Shown: positions 22,453-30,529, numbered from the stretch's first letter. The stretch is DNA of 64,000 bases from Streptomyces sp. LaPpAH-108 (GCF_000373625.1 NZ_KB891998.1:62001-126000); one strand, 5' to 3'. The notes: generated by a model from the letters alone, not told the origin. A program made the numbers and translations.

Positions 22453-23253
22453 TCAGGACTGGTCGACCAGCGGCCCGTACAGACCAGGGCGCCGGTCCAC
22501 GAGGTACGGGTTCGCCTCGCGGGAGGCGGCCAGGAAGACGGGGTCGGCGTCGGCGAACACCAGCTGGTCGGCGCCGCGCCCGGCCCGCGTCCGGGCGACA
22601 CCGTCGGGACCGGCCAGCGTGGACAGCCCGACGAACTCGAACTCCCCTTCCGTGCCGACCCGGTTGACGTACGCCACGTACATCTGGCTCTCGAAGGCGC
22701 GCACCGGGATCATCGACTCGGGCACGAACTGGTACGGGTGCATCTGGGCGGTCGGCACCACGAGGAGGTCGGTCCCGGCCAGCGCGTGGGCGCGGGTGTT
22801 CTCCGGGAACTCCACGTCGTAGCAGATCATCAGACCGACGGTGAGGCCGTTCAGCTCGGCCTGGACGACCGCCTGCTCGCCCGGGGTGAAGTGGTCGCGC
22901 TCGAAGCAGCCGAAGAGATGGGTCTTGCGGTAGTTGGCGAGCGAGCGGCCGTCGGCGGAGACGAGCTGGGCGGAGTTGTAGACCATCTCGCCGTCGCGCT
23001 CGGGGTAGCCGTAGGCGACGGCCACGCCGTGGTGGGCGGCGATCTCCGCGACCGCCCGCGCCGAGGCGCCGTCGGCGGGTTCCGCGAGGCGGGCGATGTC
23101 GTCGCCGATCGCGTACCCGGTGAGGAACATCTCCGGCGCGGCCAGCAGCCCGACCCCCGCCGCCGCGGCACGGCCCGCCGCCTCGTCGAGGACCTTGAGG
23201 TTCTCGGCGACGGAGCCGGGGCGGCCGGAGCTCTGGAGCAGGGCGGTGCGCAT
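22453..23253 (-). CDS. davA: 5-aminovaleramide amidase-like nitrilase-family hydrolase
   Basis: A 266-residue carbon-nitrogen hydrolase with the full Glu-Lys-Cys triad: E41 in APEMFLTGY, K110 in ANYRKTHLFG and C144 in LMICYDVEFPEN. It resembles DavA, the amidase that turns 5-aminovaleramide into 5-aminovalerate after DavB. It lies 78 bases upstream of the davB-like gene on the same strand, which makes a two-step lysine-to-aminovalerate route. ATG 23253 has GAGGA upstream, within a small palindrome. The next steps (aminotransferase, glutarate semialdehyde dehydrogenase) are not in this window. Confidence 0.82.
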   Translation of the reverse strand: MRTALLQSSGRPGSVAENLKVLDEAAGRAAAAGVGLLAAPEMFLTGYAIGDDIARLAEPADGASARAVAEIAAHHGVAVAYGYPERDGEMVYNSAQLVSADGRSLANYRKTHLFGCFERDHFTPGEQAVVQAELNGLTVGLMICYDVEFPENTRAHALAGTDLLVVPTAQMHPYQFVPESMIPVRAFESQMYVAYVNRVGTEGEFEFVGLSTLAGPDGVARTRAGRGADQLVFADADPVFLAASREANPYLVDRRPGLYGPLVDQS

Positions 23254-23262
23254 GGGTGGTCC

Positions 23263-23398
23263 TCACCTGAGGTGAAAAAGGGGGGATGGAAGTCAGATAG
23301 ACGGTACGGTCGGCGCGCTCGGCCTCACAAGAAGCAGCCGTTGCGCGCCGGTGCGCGGTTCGTTGCGTGCGCGGGCGCGCGGACGGCGATTCGTTGCG
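23263..23398 (-). promoter_or_regulatory. Control region before davA with dyad and direct repeats
   Basis: TCACCT-G-AGGTGA (23263-23275) overlaps the davA ribosome site. Farther up, CGTTGCG occurs three times on the plus strand (starting at 23339, 23361 and 23392), the last two as TTCGTTGCG 31 bases apart, about three helical turns. Both look like protein-binding patterns; the binder is unknown. Confidence 0.4.
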
Positions 23399-23416
23399 CG
23401 GCCCGGCTCCGATGCC

Positions 23417-23968
23417 TCAGATCTGCCGCAGCCGGTGCACGATCTCCCGCAGCAGCTCGGGGTCGGCGGCCGGGCCGGTGACCGGCAGACGGCGGGGCGC
23501 GTCGATGCGGATCAGGCCCGCCTCGGCGAGGTCGCCGAGCAGGACCCGGACGACGGTCAGCGGCAGGTCGGCGTCGACGGCCAGCTCGACCAGCGGGCGC
23601 GGCCCGCGCCGGATCAGCTCGAGGAGGGCCGCCCCCGCGTGCTCGACCCCGGGCAGCGGTGCCGTGTCCGGGGCCAGCGCGGTGACCCGGGACATCAGGT
23701 CGACGGCGTGCCGCCCCGATGGCCGGGTGCGGCCCCGGGTCACGGTGTACGGGCGCACCATCGCGCCGGTCTCGTCCTCGTACCAGCGCTCGTCGGAGCC
23801 GTCCTCCTCGTGCGCCCGGTCGTCGTACACCGGCTCGTCGGGCCCGTGGTCGTCGTCCACGTGCTCCGCGTGCCCGTACCGCCGGTACCCGTAGCCCTCG
23901 TACGGGTCGTACAGGTGCCCTTCCCCGTGCCCGTCCCAGCGCTCGTCGCGCCGGTCCCCGTTGTTCAC
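23417..23968 (-). CDS. DUF742 protein (conservon CvnC type)
   Basis: A 183-residue protein. The N-terminal 70 residues are an unusual acidic, Tyr/His-rich tail (for example LYDPYEGYGYRRYGHAEHVD). The C-terminal half is the DUF742 winged-helix-like domain (GAALLELIRRGPRPLVELA, then LPLTVVRVLLGDLAEAGLIRI). In Streptomyces conservons such proteins sit between a roadblock protein and a small GTPase and take part in membrane signal complexes. Here it follows the roadblock gene by seven bases, but no GTPase gene follows. Downstream lies 163 bases of non-coding DNA and then davA. Confidence 0.85.
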   Translation of the reverse strand: MNNGDRRDERWDGHGEGHLYDPYEGYGYRRYGHAEHVDDDHGPDEPVYDDRAHEEDGSDERWYEDETGAMVRPYTVTRGRTRPSGRHAVDLMSRVTALAPDTAPLPGVEHAGAALLELIRRGPRPLVELAVDADLPLTVVRVLLGDLAEAGLIRIDAPRRLPVTGPAADPELLREIVHRLRQI

Positions 23969-23975
23969 CGCCGGG

Positions 23976-24413
23976 TCAGGAGGCCGAGCGGGTCGCGGCG
24001 TCCAGGTGGCGGCCGAGCCGGCGCACCAGCAGGGCCATCTCGTGGCCGAGCTGTCCGACGTCGCTGCGGGCCTCGCTGAGGACGGCGAGGCGGCTGCCGT
24101 GACCGGCCGGGGTGATGAAGAGGTAGGCGTCCTCCAGCATGACCATGGTCTGCCGTATCCGCCCGGTGCCGAACCGCTCCCCCGCCGAGCGGGCCAGCCC
24201 GTGTAAGCCGGAGCAGACGGCGGCCAGGTGCTCGATGTCGCGCCGCCGCATCCCCTCCGAGCAGCTCAGCGCCAGTCCGTCGGCGGTGAGCAGCACCGCC
24301 TGGCGCACATGGTCGGTGCGGGCCACGAGGTCGTCGAGCAGCCAGCCGAGGTCCGTGCCGGGCATGCCCTCGGGGACCACCGGGCTCTGGGCGTTGCGGT
24401 CGTCACCGTACAT
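23976..24413 (-). CDS. Roadblock/LC7 domain protein (conservon CvnB type)
   Basis: A 145-residue protein with one roadblock/LC7 domain: GTDLGWLLDDLVARTDHVRQAVLLTADGLALS, then GEGMRRRD-like sequence, ending ARSDVGQLGHEMALLVRRLGRHL. Roadblock proteins regulate small Ras/Rho-like GTPases, and in conservons they pair with the sensor kinase and DUF742 protein. ATG 24413 overlaps the kinase stop by 11 bases, indicating coupled translation. The frame stays open far upstream but that stretch is antisense-phase to the kinase gene and is not used. Confidence 0.88.
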   Translation of the reverse strand: MYGDDRNAQSPVVPEGMPGTDLGWLLDDLVARTDHVRQAVLLTADGLALSCSEGMRRRDIEHLAAVCSGLHGLARSAGERFGTGRIRQTMVMLEDAYLFITPAGHGSRLAVLSEARSDVGQLGHEMALLVRRLGRHLDAATRSAS

Positions 24414-26811
24414 CGTCGGTGTCCATCCCTTCGTCGGCGTGGGTGCTCGTGCGGTCGCGGGGTACGGGGCGCGGGCCGGGGGCCGGTGCCCCGGGCTCGG
24501 CGGGGGTCTTTGAGCCCTGACGGCCCAGGTCACGGCCGCGCTGGAAGGCGCCGAAGATCGCGCGCATCTCCTCGGGGTCGGCGGCGGTGTCCGGTGGCTC
24601 CGGCGGCGGCTCGTCGCGCAGCTCGCGGGCGAGGGACGCCTGGCGGACCCGGGTGGGAAGCGCGGGGGCGCCGGTACGGCCCGGCGCGGTGGGCGGGGTA
24701 CGGCGCGCGGCGGGCGGGCGCGGGGGTGACGCCTGAGGTCCGGTCGGTGGCGGGGGCGTCCCGCTCCCGCCGCCGGAGTCGCCCCGGCCGCCGTCCGGGC
24801 CTCCGCCCATGTCACCGCCACCGCCTCTCGCCCCGGGCCCGTCCGCGCGCCGCCCACCGGCTTCCTGTACCGCTCGTGCCCCCGTCCCCGCCGTACCCAC
24901 CAGCTCCACCTCCGCGAGCACGGCCGCGGGCAGCACCACCACCGCCGTCGTACCCCCGTAGGGGGAGTCCGCGAGGCGCACCTCGATGCCGTGGCGGGCG
25001 GCGAGGCGGCCGACCACGTAGAGGCCCAGGCGGTCGTGGCGGGTGGGGTCGAAGGCGTCCGGGGCGGTGAGGGTGCGGTGGGCCTCCTCGCGGTGGACGG
25101 CGTCGAGACCGAGGCCCCGGTCGTCGATCTCCAGGGCGAAGCCGTCGCCCACGGGTCCGGTGCGGAGGGTGACCTCGGTGTGCGGGGGCGAGAACGCCGT
25201 GGCGTTCTCCAGGAGTTCGGCGACGAGGTGGACCACGTCGGCCACGGCGTCCGCCGCGATCCCGAGGTCCGGCAGGGGCGGCACCACCACCCGCTCGTAC
25301 GCCTCGATCTCGCTCACCGCCGAGGCGACCACGTCCGCGAGGGGCACGGGGCCGCGCCAACGGCGGCCCGGGGTCGCGCCGGAGAGGATGATCAGGCTCT
25401 CGGCGTGCCGCCGCATCCGGGTGGTGAGATGGTCGATGAGGAAGAGTTGGCGCAGCAGTTCGGGGTCCTCGGTGCTGCGCTCCAGGGTGTCGACGAGCTT
25501 CAACTGCCGGTGCACGAGCGCCTGGTTGCGGCGGGCGATGTTGAGCAGCACCGCGAACAGGCCGCGCCGCAGGGTGGCTTGGGTGACGGCGGCCTCCACG
25601 GCGGCGAGCCGGGCGGCGTTGAAGGACCGGCCGACCTGGCCGATCTCGTCGTCGCGGACGTCGTCGGCGGCGAGCGGGGGCGCCTCGGCGACCGCGTCGA
25701 CCTGTTCACCGGCGCTCAAGCGCCGCATGACATCGGGAAGTTGACGAGTGCTCAGCACATCGGCGGCGTCCCGCAGCCGCTCCAGACGGTACGAGACGCG
25801 CCGGGCGCCGCGTACGGCCAGCCACAGGGAGAGCCCGACGGCGGCCAGTCCGGCCACGCCGACCACGGCCGCCTTGGTCAGCTCGCCGTAGGCGAAGGTC
25901 CGGCCGCGCGCGGCGGAGTCCTTGGCGGCGGCGACGCACAGCTCGCGGTAGCGGATCACGGCCCGGTCGGTGACCGACCGCCAGGTGTCCGCCGCGACGG
26001 CGGCGCCGGAACCGGCGGGTCCGGCCCGCAGCAGCGCGTCCTCGCCGCGCTCCAGTGAGCGGTGCAGCTCGCCCCGCTGGAACCGCTCGAAGCGGGCCCT
26101 GGCCGGGGCGGGCAGGTCGGGCACATAGGTCCGCTCGAAGACGCGCCGGTCCTCGATGGTCGCGGTGAGGGTGTCGTACTGCCGCTCGGTCAGTCCGCCC
26201 TCCGCGCGGGCCCCGGCGACCAGGGCGTCCTCGCGGGAGACGAACTCCCGCACCCGGACGAGTTCGATGACCGTCTGCGACTCGCGCGCGAGCTGTCCGG
26301 CCTGGAGGGCGGTGAGCGCGGACTCGACGGCGAAGCCGGGCTCGACGAGCGCGCTGTACGCGGTGACCGCGCGGTCCCAGGTCAGACGGCGTTCCAGGAC
26401 CTTCTGGCGCAGTCCGTCCAGCTTGCCGGTCGCGGCGGTCATGGTGTCCAGGGTCTTGCGCTGGCGGGCCGTGAGCCGGCCGAGGTCGCCGCTCGCGAGG
26501 GCGTGGTGCATGTCGGCCACGGCGCGGTCGGTACGGCGCTGCTGGGCGAGCAGGTCACCGGGGTCGGCCCGCTCGCGCGGGGTGCCGAGGTAGGCGGCGG
26601 ACATCCGGCGCTCGATCTGGATCTGCCCGATGGCGGTGTCCACGGGACTGCCGTAGTCCACGTACACGCCCTGGAGGCGGATCAGGGCCCGTAACTCGCC
26701 GGTGACGGACACCATGGCGAAGCCCCACAGCGCCATCAGCGCGACGGCCGGGGCCAGGGCGAGCGCCACGATCCGCGCGCGGACGGTGGTGGGACGGCGG
26801 AACCGGCGCAT
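24403..26811 (-). CDS. Conservon-type sensor kinase with extracellular NIT domain
   Basis: An 802-residue membrane histidine-kinase-like protein. One helix near residues 14-36 and a second near 312-335 bracket an extracellular helical domain of the nitrate/nitrite-sensing (NIT) type. A HAMP-like linker and a dimerisation region (RRNQALVHRQLKLVDTLE) follow. The HATPase domain is at about 530-635, with LLENATAFSPPHTEV (N box), DRGLGL and LGLYVVGRLAARHGIEV. The last 165 residues are a disordered Pro/Gly/Arg-rich tail. No response regulator is adjacent; signalling is expected to go through the roadblock/DUF742 partners. The ligand is unknown. Confidence 0.87.
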   Translation of the reverse strand: MRRFRRPTTVRARIVALALAPAVALMALWGFAMVSVTGELRALIRLQGVYVDYGSPVDTAIGQIQIERRMSAAYLGTPRERADPGDLLAQQRRTDRAVADMHHALASGDLGRLTARQRKTLDTMTAATGKLDGLRQKVLERRLTWDRAVTAYSALVEPGFAVESALTALQAGQLARESQTVIELVRVREFVSREDALVAGARAEGGLTERQYDTLTATIEDRRVFERTYVPDLPAPARARFERFQRGELHRSLERGEDALLRAGPAGSGAAVAADTWRSVTDRAVIRYRELCVAAAKDSAARGRTFAYGELTKAAVVGVAGLAAVGLSLWLAVRGARRVSYRLERLRDAADVLSTRQLPDVMRRLSAGEQVDAVAEAPPLAADDVRDDEIGQVGRSFNAARLAAVEAAVTQATLRRGLFAVLLNIARRNQALVHRQLKLVDTLERSTEDPELLRQLFLIDHLTTRMRRHAESLIILSGATPGRRWRGPVPLADVVASAVSEIEAYERVVVPPLPDLGIAADAVADVVHLVAELLENATAFSPPHTEVTLRTGPVGDGFALEIDDRGLGLDAVHREEAHRTLTAPDAFDPTRHDRLGLYVVGRLAARHGIEVRLADSPYGGTTAVVVLPAAVLAEVELVGTAGTGARAVQEAGGRRADGPGARGGGGDMGGGPDGGRGDSGGGSGTPPPPTGPQASPPRPPAARRTPPTAPGRTGAPALPTRVRQASLARELRDEPPPEPPDTAADPEEMRAIFGAFQRGRDLGRQGSKTPAEPGAPAPGPRPVPRDRTSTHADEGMDTDDVR

Positions 26812-26964
26812 GCGTCACCTGCTTGGTCACCTATGGGGTTACCACTCGGTACAAAGCGCGGGACAACCTACGCGATCACCCAGCGGACCGCAACGGTTAC
26901 CTCAGGTAACACCTGTCAGGAGCCCGTCGGACCGGTGCTCCCCTGGCGGGCCGGCCCTCCCCCG

Positions 26965-27417
26965 TCAGGCCGGTGCCCCCGAGGAGAACCTGCGCAGCAG
27001 CGGCGAGAGCACCAGCACCGACTTGGTCCGCTCCACGAACGGCTCCCCCGCGATCCGCTCCAGGACCCGCTCGAAGTGCCGCATGTCGGAGGCGAAGACC
27101 TGGGCGATGGCGTCGGCGTCCCCGGTGACGGTCGACGCGGCCACGACCTCCTGGTAGCGCTCCAGACCCCGTTGGATCGTCTCCGGGGAGGTGTTGCTGC
27201 GGCAGTAGATCTCGATGTACCCCTCGGTCTCCCAGCCGAGCGCCGCCGGGTCCACCCGCACGGTGAACCCGGTGATGGCTCCGGTGGCCCGCAGCCGGTC
27301 CACCCGCCGCTTGACGGCGGGTGCGGACAGACCGACCGACTGCCCGATGTCCGCGTAGGAGCGGCGGGCGTCCTCGGCGAGGGCGTGCACGATGCGTTCG
27401 TCGAGATCGTTCAGCAC
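26965..27417 (-). CDS. Lrp/AsnC-family transcriptional regulator
   Basis: A 150-residue regulator. The N-terminal helix-turn-helix (residues 3-50: NDLDERIVHALAEDARRSYADI, GLSAPAVKRRVDRLRATGAI) is followed by the RAM effector domain (about 60-140, with GYIEIYCRSN and VTGDADAIAQVFASDM). Lrp-type proteins sense amino acids and often control amino acid degradation genes. The start is GTG 27417. It lies upstream of the conservon and on the same strand as the davBA pair 4 kb away, so control of davBA is conceivable but not shown. Confidence 0.87.
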   Translation of the reverse strand: MLNDLDERIVHALAEDARRSYADIGQSVGLSAPAVKRRVDRLRATGAITGFTVRVDPAALGWETEGYIEIYCRSNTSPETIQRGLERYQEVVAASTVTGDADAIAQVFASDMRHFERVLERIAGEPFVERTKSVLVLSPLLRRFSSGAPA

Positions 27418-27541
27418 AGGGGGTGGTTCACTTCTTCGTGTCGATCACTTCTGCGCCCCGCCCGTGACTTCGGTGAAGGCCACGTCACGGGGACGGCGCG
27501 GGCCGTCCTACGAAGTAGAACACGACCGCCCGGGCCAGGCG

Positions 27542-28030
27542 TCAGCCGCCGACCCGCCGGGTGAGGAACGTGCACATGTCCACACACTCCTGGGTACGCC
27601 CGTCCTCCCCGACGTACGCGTACCGGTCCGCGTACTCCACCAGCGGCCGGTACCCGAGCCGGGCGTACAGCGCGGCGGCCCGTGGATTGTCCTTGGCGAC
27701 CCCGATCCCGACGACCGCGATCCCCCGCTCCCGCGCCAGCCCCTCACAGGCCCGGATCAGGCCGCTCCCGATCCCCCGCGACCTCTCCTCGGGCCGGACG
27801 GCCACCCCGCCGATCTCCGGGCAGCCGACGGTGACCTCGGGCGCGGTGCAGCCGATCCAGCGCATCTCGGCGGAGCCGACCGGCCGCCCGTCCCGCCAGG
27901 CCACGAGATAGGTGCACTCCCCGGCCCGCTGGCGCGCGAAGCGCCGGGCATGGAAGGAGGTGCGTCCAGGGCCGGGGAGGGCGCGGTCGAGAAGGGGTAC
28001 GTCGGCGGCACGGCACACGGCGATGTCCAT
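27542..28030 (-). CDS. GNAT-family N-acetyltransferase
   Basis: A 162-residue acetyltransferase. The acetyl-CoA pyrophosphate loop is clear: IGGVAVRPEERSRGIGSGLI, followed by VVGIGVAKDNPRAAALYARLGYRPL, the typical C-terminal GNAT helix and strand. The N-terminus DIAVCRAADVPLLDRALPG is also standard. The acceptor (amine, antibiotic or protein) cannot be told. ATG 28030 is the family-consistent start; upstream in-frame sequence runs into the guaB1 terminator and is not coding. It lies 124 bases upstream of the Lrp start on the same strand. Confidence 0.83.
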   Translation of the reverse strand: MDIAVCRAADVPLLDRALPGPGRTSFHARRFARQRAGECTYLVAWRDGRPVGSAEMRWIGCTAPEVTVGCPEIGGVAVRPEERSRGIGSGLIRACEGLARERGIAVVGIGVAKDNPRAAALYARLGYRPLVEYADRYAYVGEDGRTQECVDMCTFLTRRVGG

Positions 28031-28055
28031 GAGCCGAGCGTAGGAGCGAAGGCGG

Positions 28056-28091
28056 GCGGACGGCCCCTGATTTTCCACCGGGGCCGCCCGC
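28056..28091 (-). terminator. Terminator hairpin after guaB1
   Basis: GCGGACGGCCCC (28056-28067) pairs with GGGGCCGCCCGC (28080-28091) with one G-T type mismatch and a 12-base loop, 12 bases beyond the guaB1 stop. Confidence 0.65.
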
Positions 28092-28103
28092 ACGGGACTC
28101 GCG

Positions 28104-29555
28104 TCAGTTCCAGCTGGCGTGCAGGGGCTGGCCCTCGGCGTAGCCCGCCGCGCTCTGGATGCCGACGATGGCCTTCTCGGCGAACTCCTCCAGGGAGGCG
28201 GCACCGGCGTAGGTGCAGGAGGAGCGGACGCCCGCGATGATCGAGTCGATCAGGTCCTCGACGCCCGGACGGGCCGGGTCGAGATACATGCGGGAGGTGG
28301 AGATGCCCTCCTCGAACAGCGCCTTGCGGGCGCGGTCGTACGCCGACTCCTCCGAGGTCCGGTTGCGCACGGCGCGCGCGGAGGCCATGCCGAAGGACTC
28401 CTTGTACAGGCGCCCGTTCACGTCCTGCTGGAGGTCGCCCGGGGACTCGTAGGTACCCGCGAACCAGGAGCCGACCATCACGTTGGAGGCACCGGCCGCG
28501 AGGGCCATCGCCACGTCGCGCGGGTGGCGGACACCGCCGTCGGCCCACACGTGCTTGCCGAACTTCCGCGCCTCGGCGGCGCATTCGAGGACGGCGGAGA
28601 ACTGCGGGCGGCCGACGCCGGTCATCATGCGGGTGGTGCACATGGCGCCGGGTCCGACCCCGACCTTGACGATGTCCGCGCCCGCCTCGATGAGGTCCCG
28701 CACGCCCTCGGCGGAGACGATGTTGCCCGCGACGATCGGCACGTCCGGGTCGAGCCCGCGCACCGTGCGCACCGCGGTGATCATCGACTCCTGGTGGCCG
28801 TGCGCGGTGTCGATGACGAGCGTGTCCACGCCCGCGTCGAGCAGCTGCTTGGCCTTGCCCGCCACGTCGCCGTTGATGCCGACGGCGGCAGCGATGCGCA
28901 GCTTGCCGTCGGCGTCGACCGCCGGGGTGTACAGCGTGGCGCGCAGCGCGCCCTTGCGGGTGAGGATGCCCGCGAGCCTGCCCTCGCTGTCGACGGCCGG
29001 GGCGTAGCGCCGGTTCGCGCCGTCCAGGGTGTTGAACGCCTCGCGCGGGTCGATGTCCGCGTCCAGCAGCAACAGGTCCTTGGACATGACCACTTCGAGC
29101 TGGGTGAACCGGTCGACACCGGTCAGGTCCTCGTCGGTGACGACACCGACGGGCCGGTGGTCGCCGTCCACGACGACACCGGCGTTGTGCGCGCGCTTGG
29201 AGAGCAGGGCCAGCGCGTCGGCGACGGTCTGCTGCGGGGAGAGCACGATCGGGGTGTCCAGCACCAGATGGCGGCTCTTGACCCAGGAGACGACGTCGGT
29301 GACCACGTCGATCGGGATGTCCTGCGGAATGACGACCAGGCCACCGCGCCGGGCGACCGTCTCGGCCATGCGGCGGCCTGCGATGGCGGTCATGTTGGCG
29401 ACGACCAGCGGAATCGTCGTACCGGTTCCGTCCGGCGAGCCGAGGTCCACTCCCTGCCGCGAGCCCACCGCGGAGCGGCTCGGAACCATGAACACGTCGT
29501 CGTACGTGAGGTCGTACGCGGGCTGGTTGTCATTGAGGAAACGCACGTGCCGCAC
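28104..29555 (-). CDS. guaB1: GuaB1-family IMPDH paralogue with CBS domains (GMP reductase type)
   Basis: A 483-residue TIM-barrel enzyme of the IMPDH/GMPR family. A CBS pair is inserted at about residues 95-205 (NAGVVVDGDHRPVGVVTDEDL, MSKDLLLLDADIDPREAF). The catalytic loop VKVGVGPGAMCTTRMMTGVG carries the active Cys. Sequence details (FLNDNQPAYDLTYDDVFMVPS at the N-terminus) place it with actinobacterial GuaB1 rather than the essential GuaB2. A mycobacterial GuaB1 has been shown to reduce GMP to IMP, with the CBS domains responding to purine nucleotides, and the same role is likely here. It is a single gene ended by the hairpin at 28056. Confidence 0.85.
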   Translation of the reverse strand: MRHVRFLNDNQPAYDLTYDDVFMVPSRSAVGSRQGVDLGSPDGTGTTIPLVVANMTAIAGRRMAETVARRGGLVVIPQDIPIDVVTDVVSWVKSRHLVLDTPIVLSPQQTVADALALLSKRAHNAGVVVDGDHRPVGVVTDEDLTGVDRFTQLEVVMSKDLLLLDADIDPREAFNTLDGANRRYAPAVDSEGRLAGILTRKGALRATLYTPAVDADGKLRIAAAVGINGDVAGKAKQLLDAGVDTLVIDTAHGHQESMITAVRTVRGLDPDVPIVAGNIVSAEGVRDLIEAGADIVKVGVGPGAMCTTRMMTGVGRPQFSAVLECAAEARKFGKHVWADGGVRHPRDVAMALAAGASNVMVGSWFAGTYESPGDLQQDVNGRLYKESFGMASARAVRNRTSEESAYDRARKALFEEGISTSRMYLDPARPGVEDLIDSIIAGVRSSCTYAGAASLEEFAEKAIVGIQSAAGYAEGQPLHASWN

Positions 29556-29672
29556 ATCCCAGTCGATCAGAGGTGACCCCCCGACGGGTGCGCCGGGGGG
29601 AACAGAGCACGTACTTCATTCTCCCATGGGAGGTCCCCGGCCATACCCCCACGGAACCTCCAGGGTCACCGC

Positions 29673-30008
29673 TCAGAGGTGGGCGTTTCCTCCAAGCGCC
29701 AGCATCACGTCGAGCAGGAAGGTGCGGTCGACCGCCTCGGAGAGGACGTCGCTCGCGATGCGCCACTCGCGCGGGTTCTTCTCGGCGAACGTGTGCCAGC
29801 CGCGTACGACGACCAGCAGCCCGCGCTCGACGGCCGGGGTCGGCCAGACCGTGGTGTCGCTCAGCGAGTCGAGCAGCGCGTCCCAGTTGCGGCCGAACCA
29901 CTCGGGCAGGTCGAGCACGTCGGCCGCCCGCTCCATCAGACCGGCCTTGTCGGTGACGCCCGTCAGATCGAGGGTGACCGTGTACCGGTCCGTCAGGTCT
30001 TCGCTCAT
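29673..30008 (-). CDS. Barstar-family ribonuclease inhibitor
   Basis: A 111-residue cytosolic protein of the barstar fold: LTGVTDKAGLMERAADVLDLPEWFGRNWDALLDSLSD matches the RNase-binding helix and loop, including the Asp/Glu patch that blocks guanyl-specific RNases. It should neutralise the RNase encoded immediately upstream. The start ATG 30008 overlaps the RNase stop by four bases, a tight stoichiometric coupling. The long open frame extending upstream is antisense-phase and not used. The opposite gene order (toxin first) is typical of Streptomyces RNase Sa/barstar pairs. Confidence 0.87.
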   Translation of the reverse strand: MSEDLTDRYTVTLDLTGVTDKAGLMERAADVLDLPEWFGRNWDALLDSLSDTTVWPTPAVERGLLVVVRGWHTFAEKNPREWRIASDVLSEAVDRTFLLDVMLALGGNAHL

Positions 30009-30529
30009 CTCAGCACCGCCCGGAACGAGTTGTAGTGGTCGTCGGTGTAGTAGATCTCGGTGCCCTGCCCGGTGATGAGGCGCCGGGCGCCCCGGGTGCG
30101 GGAGTCGGGGGTGGGCACCGTGTACTCGTGGTAGTAGCCGCGCGGGTGCTGGGGCAGCAGCCCCTCGTAGTTGCCGAAGACGATGCCGTCCCGGGTGTAC
30201 GGATAGGGGCCGCCCTTGTCGATCAGGGTCAGGGTGCGCTGGGCCTCGACGGGCAGCCGGGACGCGGGGACGGTGGCCATGCCCTTGGCCCACGACGGCG
30301 CCGACGCGGTGGAGGGACCGGACGAGACCGCGGCGGACGAGGTGGCCGCGACGGTCGTCCGCGTGACGCCGGGCGGAGCGGTGCCCGCTCCCGGATCCGC
30401 GCACCCGGCCAGCAGGACGGAGAGGACGACGAGCAGCCCCGCGAACAGACGGGGGACGAGAGGCAGCGGCGCACGCGGCGCGCGGGATGCGCGCCGGGCG
30501 GACTGCCGGGGGACGAACCGCGACAACAT
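30005..30529 (-). CDS. Lipoprotein guanyl-specific ribonuclease (RNase Sa/barnase family)
   Basis: A 174-residue secreted RNase. A twin-positive N-terminus and hydrophobic stretch end in a lipobox LLAGC (Cys near residue 43), so it is predicted to be anchored outside the membrane after lipidation. A Thr/Ser/Pro linker follows. The catalytic domain (about 85-174) closely follows RNase Sa: YPYTRDGIVFGNYEGLLPQ (catalytic Glu), GYYHEYTVPTPDSRTRGARR (the two Arg) and YYTDDHYNSFRAVL (catalytic His). It cleaves after G in single-stranded RNA. RNase Sa itself is freely secreted, so lipid anchoring is unusual. Confidence 0.87.
   Translation of the reverse strand: MLSRFVPRQSARRASRAPRAPLPLVPRLFAGLLVVLSVLLAGCADPGAGTAPPGVTRTTVAATSSAAVSSGPSTASAPSWAKGMATVPASRLPVEAQRTLTLIDKGGPYPYTRDGIVFGNYEGLLPQHPRGYYHEYTVPTPDSRTRGARRLITGQGTEIYYTDDHYNSFRAVLR

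Noticed and set aside
19789..23481. A 1230-codon open frame on the plus strand spanning the davBA region
   Set aside because: It is a GC-rich antisense shadow; its translation is dominated by Gly, Arg, Ala and Pro without motifs, and the minus strand encodes two recognisable enzymes there.
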